Source: Bacteriovoracaceae bacterium (GTDB taxonomy: Bacteria > Bdellovibrionota > UBA1018). Taken from it: 7,402 nucleotides of DNA. The notes beneath the pieces were generated by a model. It ran no database searches and was not told where the DNA came from. It saw only the letters and a program-made list of their open reading frames with translations. Positions within the stretch are counted from its first letter, which is position 1. Each line of letters opens with the position of its first letter. This document shows positions 1 through 5,466 of the stretch, piece by piece. A program made the position numbers and the translations under genes. The stretch is taken from the NCBI GenBank assembly GCA_023250755.1, contig JAHFAC010000039.1, positions 1,258 through 8,659 on the forward strand, in the 5' to 3' direction.

Positions 1-1
1 G

Positions 2-1231
2 AATCGACAACTCAAGGACAAAATGTCCGAAGAAGAGGTGGCAACTGCGGGTTTTCGCGTCTACACAACACTCGACCTTGAGTTAAGCGCGCAGGCGCAG
101 CGATCGGTGGCTGAAGGCGTTCATTCCCTCGAAAAACAACTCCACCTCCCCACTTCAGAACACCTCGAGGGAGCACTCGCTGCAGTTGATCACTCCAATG
201 GCTATATCCGCGCCCTGATCGGTGGAAGAAATTACGCTCAAAACACCTTCAATCGCATTCTCAACATGAAACGCCAGGTGGGCTCTACTTTTAAACCCCT
301 GGTTTATCTTACAGCCTTCTCAAAAGGAAGAGACCCGAATGGAATCCCCTACGGACCGGGTCATCCGATTGAGGATGCCCCTTGGGAGTTGAGCTATGAC
401 CGAGGAAAGCAAACTTGGTCACCCAATAATTATGAAAAAGAATTCTTAGGGTGGATCTCTTTTCGTGCTGCCCTAAGCCAATCCATCAACGTAGCAACAG
501 CTCGGCTGGGCATAGAAGTCGGAATTCCAGAAATTGCTAAAACCGCGCAAGCTCTGGGCGTAGAATCTGAACTTCCACTAGTACCTTCGCTCTCTTTAGG
601 CGTCGCTGAACTTTCTCCGGTCGAATTACTTCGTGTTTATGCAACAATCGCTAATCATGGCATCCAGGATGAACTTACCGTCATTCGTGGAATCACTTTT
701 GATAACGGCATGAGCTATGCCAGGTTCGTCTACCATCCTAAGGAGGTTTTCGCTTCAGCACCGGTTGACTTGCTGACCGACATGCTCCAAAGCGTTTTTT
801 TAGAAGGAACAGCCCGCCCTGCCGCCCAGCTCGGTTTTGATCGCCCAGCTGCAGGAAAAACAGGGACCACCAGCCATCATCGTGATGCTTGGTTTGCAGG
901 ATTTACCCCTCAACTCACCACAGTCGTTTGGGTAGGGCTGGACCAAGACTCAACGTCTGAAAATAAACGAGTCCTGCTGACTGGAGCCAGTTCGGCTCTT
1001 CCCATTTGGGTGACCTTTATGAAAGAGGCCCTTTCCGGCGAGCCCCCTCTGTCCTTTCCTTCAAATCCCCAACTTACCTCAGTTCGAATTGACCGCCGTA
1101 CAGGTAAAAAAGCCCTGCCTGATTGTCCTGATTCTCAGACCACTGTTGAAAAATATTGGACAGAAAATGAGCCTCGCAGCCTGTCTTGTGAGGCACTCTG
1201 GCCTCCCTCGGTTTCAAAGTCGTCACTTTAA
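2..1231 (+). CDS. Class A penicillin-binding protein (PBP1b-like), C-terminal transpeptidase part, 5' truncated by window
   Basis: This is a periplasmic peptidoglycan synthase; the visible part is the DD-transpeptidase domain that cross-links stem peptides and is the target of beta-lactams. The frame is open to the window edge, so the N-terminal membrane anchor and glycosyltransferase domain should lie upstream; the ATG at 23 is an internal methionine, not the start. Numbering from that Met, all three active-site motifs of the family are present: STFK with nucleophile Ser88 and Lys91, SIN at 154-156, and KTGT at 279-282. The linker motif 'GFRVYTTLDLELSAQAQ' near residues 10-26 is typical of the stretch just before the transpeptidase. 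The C-terminal tail holds two cysteines (in PDCPDS and LSCEAL) that could form a periplasmic disulfide. No clear terminator follows. Family assignment is firm; PBP1b versus another class A subtype is less certain. Confidence 0.93.
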   Translation, partial: NRQLKDKMSEEEVATAGFRVYTTLDLELSAQAQRSVAEGVHSLEKQLHLPTSEHLEGALAAVDHSNGYIRALIGGRNYAQNTFNRILNMKRQVGSTFKPLVYLTAFSKGRDPNGIPYGPGHPIEDAPWELSYDRGKQTWSPNNYEKEFLGWISFRAALSQSINVATARLGIEVGIPEIAKTAQALGVESELPLVPSLSLGVAELSPVELLRVYATIANHGIQDELTVIRGITFDNGMSYARFVYHPKEVFASAPVDLLTDMLQSVFLEGTARPAAQLGFDRPAAGKTGTTSHHRDAWFAGFTPQLTTVVWVGLDQDSTSENKRVLLTGASSALPIWVTFMKEALSGEPPLSFPSNPQLTSVRIDRRTGKKALPDCPDSQTTVEKYWTENEPRSLSCEALWPPSVSKSSL

Positions 1232-1290
1232 AATATTAATTTCTTGCCCTAGAGGATCCTGTTTGATACGTAGCGTCAAAATTAATGATT

Positions 1291-1297
1291 AAGGAGA
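1291..1297 (+). promoter_or_regulatory. Shine-Dalgarno site that decides the start of the transglutaminase-like gene
   Basis: AAGGAGA lies 8 bases before the ATG at 1306. An earlier in-frame ATG at 1285 lies upstream of this site and has no good ribosome binding site of its own. Starting at 1306 also gives a clean signal peptide, so 1306 is preferred. Confidence 0.8.
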
Positions 1298-1305
1298 CCC
1301 GTATC

Positions 1306-2925
1306 ATGAAACAGAGCCGCTTATTCCGTGAAACAGTATTGGCACTTGGATTAGTGAGTGCCGTTTTAAATTCTACCGCGTGGGCAGATAGAAACCAGGA
1401 CATTGAAAATTTTTTAAAACGTTTTGATCAAAACTCCAAACAAACCATGGATGAAGCCCCTGCAATGGTGGGCAGCAAGAGAGAAAAACCATTTCAATCT
1501 CTACCCAACAAAAAATGGAAAAAAGAAGAGCTGTTGAAGTGGGAAAAGCTCATTGATCAACGCGACAAAATCCGTCAAAAGATGTGCAAAGAAGTCAATG
1601 GCGCTCTTGTTTGCTTAGACAGCATCCTACCTGGACGCGCTTCGCCTGGATCCAACGACTTAGCCGAAAACCTGGTTGATTTGCCTAAAGAGAAACTAGT
1701 TCGCAACCTCACCCTCATGGACAAGAGCTTGAAAGAAGCGAGCCTGGATGACAAAAGCGCCCCCTGGTCCGATGATTACTGGCCGATTTATCGCGGGATC
1801 CTCGGCGCGCGATACGCGACCCCAGAGTTCGAAACCCGTTTTTTAGACTGGACTGTTTATCAAACAGCGATTGAAAAAAATCCAATGGACTCAATTCTCA
1901 AGAACGGCAACGTTTCAGAAATCGACCTTCTCTCTCCTTCTGAAAAATATGACCTCCTCACCGGAAGCGATGGAGCCCTCACCCAAGCGATGTGGGCACA
2001 AACCGAAGAGGCGGCCTCACAAGGCGAACGGAACCCCGAAACTGGCAAAGGAAAAGTCGAAACCTGGATGGGCATTTGTCATGGCTGGTCCCCAGCCTCT
2101 TATATGTTCCCTCGCCCGACCGGGATCGTGAAGGTAAAGGCCGCAGATGGAAAAACCAACCTGATCTTTTACCCTGCGGACATCAAGGCTTTGGCCTCGC
2201 TTCTCTGGGCGCAAACAAGAACTCCCACCAAGTTTATCGGAGGCCGCTGCAATGAAAAGGACACCGAGATTAAGAAAGATGCCAATGGACGCGTACTCAG
2301 CGCTAACTGCTTTGATACGAATCCTATGACCTGGCACCTCTCGATCGTCAACCAAATCGGCCTGGCCAAGCGAAGCTTTGTCATGGATGCGACTTACGAT
2401 TATGAAGTGTGGAACCAGCCTGTCTACGGTTATAGCTATACTTATTTCAATCCCCAGACAGGGAAAGAAACGAATAATCTCAAAACTGCAACCGTTGCCT
2501 GGAAGAGCTTCACCAAAGATAAATTTCGCAAGTATCGAAAAAATCCAAGTATTGCGACGATTGTCGGAGTTGCCATGGACGTGACCTACGTGGTTGAAAT
2601 GCAACCGACTCACGATAAAACAAATAACCCAGCCGACGACGGACATAAGACGGTTCGATATCTCTACGACCTAGAACTCGACGCAAAAGGAACCATCGTC
2701 GGCGGCGAATGGTACGGGAATATGCACCCCGACTTTCTTTGGACACCTGAGCCCGGAAAGAATGCTCAATCCGTTGTGGACATGAGCTTATCCGGCACCT
2801 GGAATGGCACCGGTGGAATTCCGGCAAACTGGAGCGACACGATCAAGTCTGCAGCCGAAAACGGAGGCCAACCCGTGTACAAGATTGTCCGCCCACTCGT
2901 GGATCAATCAAGGAGTTCACGATAA
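1306..2925 (+). CDS. Secreted transglutaminase-elicitor-like protein (GP42/TGase_elicitor family)
   Basis: This 539-residue protein begins with a signal peptide: basic n-region, hydrophobic core, and a likely cleavage after AWA at residue 27. The family, typified by Phytophthora GP42, makes secreted transglutaminases that cross-link Gln and Lys side chains, with a fold distantly related to papain-like cysteine proteases. Visible family-like features are PWSDDYWP near 153-160, the catalytic-Cys candidate C258 in GICHGWSPAS, H344 in MTWHLSIVNQIG, and D361 in FVMDATYDYEVWNQP. The last block contains a near match to the Pep-13 elicitor motif at 368-380. Other cysteines are C94, C103, C315 and C335, which might pair as disulfides. 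About 230 residues separate the signal peptide from C258; this lysine-rich region could be a propeptide. The C11 peptidase gene follows with overlap, so co-translation is likely. The catalytic roles are inferred by motif recognition, not alignment; activity could also be proteolytic. Confidence 0.78.
   Translation: MKQSRLFRETVLALGLVSAVLNSTAWADRNQDIENFLKRFDQNSKQTMDEAPAMVGSKREKPFQSLPNKKWKKEELLKWEKLIDQRDKIRQKMCKEVNGALVCLDSILPGRASPGSNDLAENLVDLPKEKLVRNLTLMDKSLKEASLDDKSAPWSDDYWPIYRGILGARYATPEFETRFLDWTVYQTAIEKNPMDSILKNGNVSEIDLLSPSEKYDLLTGSDGALTQAMWAQTEEAASQGERNPETGKGKVETWMGICHGWSPASYMFPRPTGIVKVKAADGKTNLIFYPADIKALASLLWAQTRTPTKFIGGRCNEKDTEIKKDANGRVLSANCFDTNPMTWHLSIVNQIGLAKRSFVMDATYDYEVWNQPVYGYSYTYFNPQTGKETNNLKTATVAWKSFTKDKFRKYRKNPSIATIVGVAMDVTYVVEMQPTHDKTNNPADDGHKTVRYLYDLELDAKGTIVGGEWYGNMHPDFLWTPEPGKNAQSVVDMSLSGTWNGTGGIPANWSDTIKSAAENGGQPVYKIVRPLVDQSRSSR
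2407..2445 (+). other. Pep-13-like motif within the transglutaminase-like protein
   Basis: Codons 368-380 encode VWNQPVYGYSYTY. The Pep-13 peptide of Phytophthora GP42, as I recall it, is VWNQPVRGFKVYE; the first six residues are identical, including the Trp and Pro known to matter for plant defence elicitation. The motif sits just after the proposed catalytic Asp361, as part of the enzyme core. Confidence 0.75.
2910..2924 (+). promoter_or_regulatory. Shine-Dalgarno and probable AUA start codon overlapping the upstream stop
   Basis: AAGGAG at 2910-2915 is followed after 6 bases by ATA at 2922-2924, which overlaps the TAA stop (2923-2925) of the transglutaminase-like gene as ATAA. This is the arrangement of a coupled ATGA-type junction with ATG replaced by ATA. 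No ATG, GTG or TTG occurs in frame between this site and the ATG at 2979, which has no properly spaced ribosome binding site. Confidence 0.55.
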
Positions 2926-4589
2926 AATCAGCACCAAGTCTCCTCAGCTTAGGCCTTAATTTAGGCCTCAATTTAGGAATGATTCTAGGGGCAGCCGCCT
3001 GGTCGACATCGGCCAGCGCGGCGGCTCCATTAGAACGTCTCGCTCTTCCGACCAAGCCCTGCAGCGAAACCTGGAAGCTTTTGATCCAAAAAGGCCTGCA
3101 TCACTTTAATTTTACACAAGACAGCTATAATTCATACGCGGCAAGAGTCAAACGAACGGAGTGCTACAAGGACTGGACGATTCTGGTTTACATGGCGGCA
3201 GATAACGATCTGACGCCCTATGCTCTCATGGACCTCCATGAAATGGAGGCTGGATTCAAGGGTGAAGCAGCGGTTGCGGGCTCCACCCTAAAATCCGATC
3301 TCGTGGTCCATCTGGATACCCAGGGACGAAGCAAGATTCGTCGCCTTCATATCTTCCAGTCTTCCGAAGTTTACGACCCAAAGCAAACTCTTGAGACCAT
3401 TCAAAAACAGGGAGTCGCAGGAATTCGCTCCCCTGTTGCCGCTTTTTTGCCCGATAAAAAAATACCCGAGGAGACCAAGCTAAAGCATTTCTTAGAGTGG
3501 GGAACCAAAAATTACCCAGCCAAGCATTATATGGTGATTGTTTGGGGGCACGGACAAGGTTGGGCACCTGCACCCACTCCACCAGGGCCTGTAACGAGCC
3601 GATTTCTTAACCTGGGAGACACGCAACTGGACCATGCCTTGACTGCCTCATCCGATAAAACACCTAGGCTCGAAAAGGGCCCTTTCTCCGGGCGCAATTT
3701 TGGTGGATTGGCTTTTAATAGCACTCAAAACAGCTATCTGGGCATCCCTTCACTTCGGAACGCACTCGAGAGTGTCTTTGATGCTGATCATCCTCTGGAT
3801 CTCTACGCCTCTGACGCCTGCCTGATGCAAATGGCAGAAGTCGCAACCGAGATCTCCAGTGTCACGCGATTCATAACCGGCTCGACTCAAGTCCAAAATT
3901 TTTTAGGACTTCCCTACCGACGGATGATGTACGAACTCAATAAAGGAAGTTTTCTGGAAGCAAGAAAGTCTCAACGCTCTTGCAATTCGACTGATGAGGC
4001 CTGCCTCTTGGCTTGGATGATTCCTCGAGTATTCCTAGCTTCGATGAAAGACAATGGACTTCAAGGGCGCGAAGCTCCCGAGGGAATAAAATCCATCACC
4101 ATGAGTTCGATCTCAAGCAGTGAGCTCCGCTCCACGCTCAATCCGGCACTGGATCGCCTTTCAGAAGCCTTGCTCCGCTATCTGACAGAAGACCATAAGC
4201 GCACCATTGATATCCAATTTGTACTCCAGCAAGCCCCGCATTTTGAAGGGGGAGCGCAGGATATCGGGGCATTTCTTACGCTGATGGAGATTTTGTTAAA
4301 AAAAGAAGCCGAAAAAAGCGGTGGAATGACAGAAACAGCGGCACAACTCAAGCTAGCCATTAACTCAACCCGTGATGCGCTCCTGAGAACCGTGATGAAC
4401 CAAGCCCTGGGAACAAATTACACCTCGGGCTCAGAAAACCTGTACCGCCTCGGCATCCGCGCCACTTCAGTCTGGCTCCCCGTTTCACCCGAGGATTATC
4501 AGAATCGGATCGAAAGTTTTACTCCCTCGGAGTTTTATCACCAGGTTCGCTGGCAAGAGTGGTTAGCCACGGTGTTTAATACTCATTAG
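2922..4589 (+). CDS. Secreted clostripain-like cysteine peptidase (family C11)
   Basis: C11 peptidases are secreted caspase-fold cysteine proteases that usually cut after Arg or Lys and often self-process. With the ATA start the protein has 555 residues and begins MKSAPSLLSLGL, a lysine followed by a long hydrophobic stretch and a likely cleavage after ASA at 33, a good signal peptide. The first ATG (2979, 536 residues) would leave a short uncharged leader and lacks a spaced Shine-Dalgarno. Family motifs, in ATA numbering: DWTILVYMAADNDL at about 84-97, HLDTQG at 130-135, catalytic His210 in VIVWGHGQGW, and catalytic Cys300 in ASDACLMQMAE, followed by the FITGSTQV block. Between His and Cys is a long Pro/Thr/Ser-rich insert with several Arg and Lys residues, where autocleavage of the clostripain type would be expected. 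The gene overlaps the preceding one by 4 bases, so the two are probably one operon. The family call is firm; the start and the substrate are not. Confidence 0.88.
   Translation: MKSAPSLLSLGLNLGLNLGMILGAAAWSTSASAAAPLERLALPTKPCSETWKLLIQKGLHHFNFTQDSYNSYAARVKRTECYKDWTILVYMAADNDLTPYALMDLHEMEAGFKGEAAVAGSTLKSDLVVHLDTQGRSKIRRLHIFQSSEVYDPKQTLETIQKQGVAGIRSPVAAFLPDKKIPEETKLKHFLEWGTKNYPAKHYMVIVWGHGQGWAPAPTPPGPVTSRFLNLGDTQLDHALTASSDKTPRLEKGPFSGRNFGGLAFNSTQNSYLGIPSLRNALESVFDADHPLDLYASDACLMQMAEVATEISSVTRFITGSTQVQNFLGLPYRRMMYELNKGSFLEARKSQRSCNSTDEACLLAWMIPRVFLASMKDNGLQGREAPEGIKSITMSSISSSELRSTLNPALDRLSEALLRYLTEDHKRTIDIQFVLQQAPHFEGGAQDIGAFLTLMEILLKKEAEKSGGMTETAAQLKLAINSTRDALLRTVMNQALGTNYTSGSENLYRLGIRATSVWLPVSPEDYQNRIESFTPSEFYHQVRWQEWLATVFNTH
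2949..2984 (+). repeat. Three imperfect 12-base tandem repeats in the signal-peptide coding region
   Basis: The units TTAGGCCTTAAT, TTAGGCCTCAAT and TTAGGAATGATT lie head to tail and encode LGLN-LGLN-LGMI in the hydrophobic core of the proposed C11 signal peptide. The first two differ at one base; the third is diverged after TTAGG. Gain or loss of a unit would keep the frame and change only the length of the hydrophobic core. Confidence 0.75.
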
Positions 4590-4621
4590 GCCAAATCTCC
4601 TGAGAAAAGAAATATTTTTGG

Positions 4622-4987
4622 TCAACACCACGTTAAATCCAAAAAATCTATGAGTGCTTTTTTGACCTCGTCCTGAAGTGCTTCGGGCAGTTGTCCAAGA
4701 TCCTCTCGAAACAGCGCATTATCCCAAGCCAAAATCTGATCGATCAATAAATCACTCTCTTTTTTCAGACCGCAAGTCCCAGCGGGAATCTTAACCCGGA
4801 GTGGAAATGCATCTTCGCTCAAGACTTTTGTCGTCAGGGGAAGAATCACCGTACTCTGGAGTCCAGCTTCCGAAAACTCCGATGGCTGAATGACGAGGCA
4901 AGGGCGCTGTTTACCGGGTTTGGTCCCGATTCGTGGCTCAAGATCAACAATATAAAAATGCCATCGTTTTGGAGTGCTTTTCACCAT
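4622..4987 (-). CDS. MazF/PemK-family toxin of a type II toxin-antitoxin system
   Basis: MazF/PemK toxins are small cytoplasmic endoribonucleases that cleave mRNA at short sequences and are held inactive by the partner antitoxin. The 121-residue product has the usual family length and order: FYIVDLEPRIGTKPGKQRPCLVI at 11-33 with the conserved Arg28 of the active site, ILPLTTKV at 48-55 with the catalytic Thr candidate, then the GLKKESDLLIDQI block and a C-terminal helix. It starts with ATG only 7 bases after the antitoxin stop, so the pair should be translated from one message and probably coupled; its own ribosome binding site is weak. Its end converges on the C11 peptidase gene with 32 bases between the stops. 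Target sequence specificity cannot be read from the sequence. Confidence 0.9.
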   Translation of the reverse strand: MVKSTPKRWHFYIVDLEPRIGTKPGKQRPCLVIQPSEFSEAGLQSTVILPLTTKVLSEDAFPLRVKIPAGTCGLKKESDLLIDQILAWDNALFREDLGQLPEALQDEVKKALIDFLDLTWC

Positions 4988-4994
4988 GATTGCT

Positions 4995-5234
4995 TCAGGA
5001 TGGCCGCTTCAATCGTGAGTGTCGTTGAAATTCACTGTTTACTTGTGCACTATGGGCAGAGACCAACCCGGCAATTCTCATCCAACGACTGATCCGATCA
5101 CGACGCTGAGTTTCATCCTCAAGGAGCCGGAGCCCCGCCCTGACTACGTCTACCTTCGTGCGAACACCGAGCTTTTCTTTCAAATTTTCAATCCTCACTT
5201 CATCTTCCGGTTGAATCATAAGAAGTTTACCCAC
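4995..5234 (-). CDS. Ribbon-helix-helix antitoxin paired with the MazF/PemK-type toxin
   Basis: The product should bind and neutralise the downstream toxin and, with it, repress its own promoter. The N-terminal half (KLLMIQPEDEVRIENLKEKLGV, then RTKVDVVRAGLRLLEDE) has the strand-helix-turn-helix pattern of ribbon-helix-helix DNA-binding proteins; the charged C-terminal half is the usual toxin-binding tail. I chose the GTG at 5234 as the start (79 residues) because GGAGG at 5244-5240 lies 5 bases before it. A TTG at 5246 in the same frame would add four residues but overlaps that ribosome binding site. An internal ATG further in would remove part of the DNA-binding strand. Order antitoxin-toxin and the tight spacing are typical of the family. 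The fold call rests on pattern only. Confidence 0.8.
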   Translation of the reverse strand: MGKLLMIQPEDEVRIENLKEKLGVRTKVDVVRAGLRLLEDETQRRDRISRWMRIAGLVSAHSAQVNSEFQRHSRLKRPS

Positions 5235-5247
5235 ATAGACCTCCAAC

Positions 5248-5281
5248 AGATATATTTATGAGTATATCTATTTATATATCT
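5248..5281. promoter_or_regulatory. Candidate antitoxin operator: AT-rich inverted repeats over the toxin-antitoxin promoter
   Basis: AGATATA (5248-5254) and TATATCT (5263-5269) form a perfect 7-bp inverted repeat with an 8-base spacer that covers the -10 hexamer. A second ATATATCT at 5274-5281 mirrors AGATATAT at 5248-5255. Repeated half-sites over the promoter suit cooperative binding by a ribbon-helix-helix antitoxin. Low sequence complexity makes chance repeats possible. Confidence 0.55.
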
Positions 5282-5289
5282 ATTGTCAA
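5261..5289 (-). promoter_or_regulatory. Near-consensus sigma70-type promoter of the toxin-antitoxin operon
   Basis: Reading the - strand, TTGACA (5289-5284) and TATACT (5266-5261) are separated by exactly 17 bases. The -35 is a perfect consensus and the -10 has one mismatch. The antitoxin start lies about 27 bases beyond the -10, leaving room for a short leader with the GGAGG site. A strong promoter under autorepression is usual for such operons. Confidence 0.75.
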
Positions 5290-5460
5290 TCCTTAAAAAC
5301 TGATGGAGAGCAATTCCAAAACCAGGGGGGTCAAAATCAGCCAACCGTCGCCTAACTATGCCATTTTATGTCCTTATTGAAGGACACAACGATACCGCCA
5401 CGGTCACGCCGATAAGAAAAATCTTGAACATACTCCCAGAACATCCGATGATATGGGAGT
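5290..5460. other. Gene-poor stretch between the toxin-antitoxin promoter and the ATPase gene
   Basis: No convincing gene is seen on either strand; the short open frames here have no recognisable motifs. The stretch holds a G-run with GGGGGGTCAAAATCAGCC (5327-5344), a short perfect hairpin (5369-5386) and the left arm of a 13-bp inverted repeat (5426-5466). I find no good sigma70 promoter for the ATPase. The GGGGGGTCAAAAT block loosely recalls terminal sequences of IS21-type elements, but no transposase is present, so a mobile-element scar is only a possibility. Confidence 0.4.
5369..5386. repeat. Perfect 7-bp stem with 4-base loop
   Basis: TGTCCTT, loop ATTG, AAGGACA. It is not followed by a T-run on either strand, so it does not look like an intrinsic terminator. 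It could fold in the leader of the ATPase message or be a protein-binding site. Confidence 0.6.
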
Positions 5461-5466
5461 ATGTTC
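5426..5466. repeat. Perfect 13-bp inverted repeat enclosing the ATPase start codon
   Basis: GAACATACTCCCA (5426-5438) and TGGGAGTATGTTC (5454-5466) are exact reverse complements with a 15-base spacer. The right arm contains the GGGAG that would serve as ribosome binding site and the ATG at 5461. In RNA the stem would hide both. The hexamer GAACAT from the left arm is repeated at the start of the spacer. Confidence 0.85.

Noticed and set aside
1262..1280. TTTGA ... TCAAA inverted repeat between the PBP and transglutaminase-like genes
   Set aside because: Five-base AT-rich arms with no T-run; too weak to call a terminator or operator.
1285..1305. Earlier in-frame ATG as start of the transglutaminase-like gene
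   Set aside because: It lies upstream of the AAGGAGA site and would put charged residues before the signal peptide; 1306 fits better.
2017..2646. Open frame of 209 codons on the - strand
   Set aside because: It lies wholly within the transglutaminase-like gene, has no family motifs, and its + strand partner has a signal peptide, ribosome binding site and catalytic motifs.
4590..4623. Possible bidirectional terminator between the convergent C11 and toxin genes (CCAAA ... TTTGG)
   Set aside because: Only 5 paired bases around a loop of about 20, AT-rich and without a clear GC stem.
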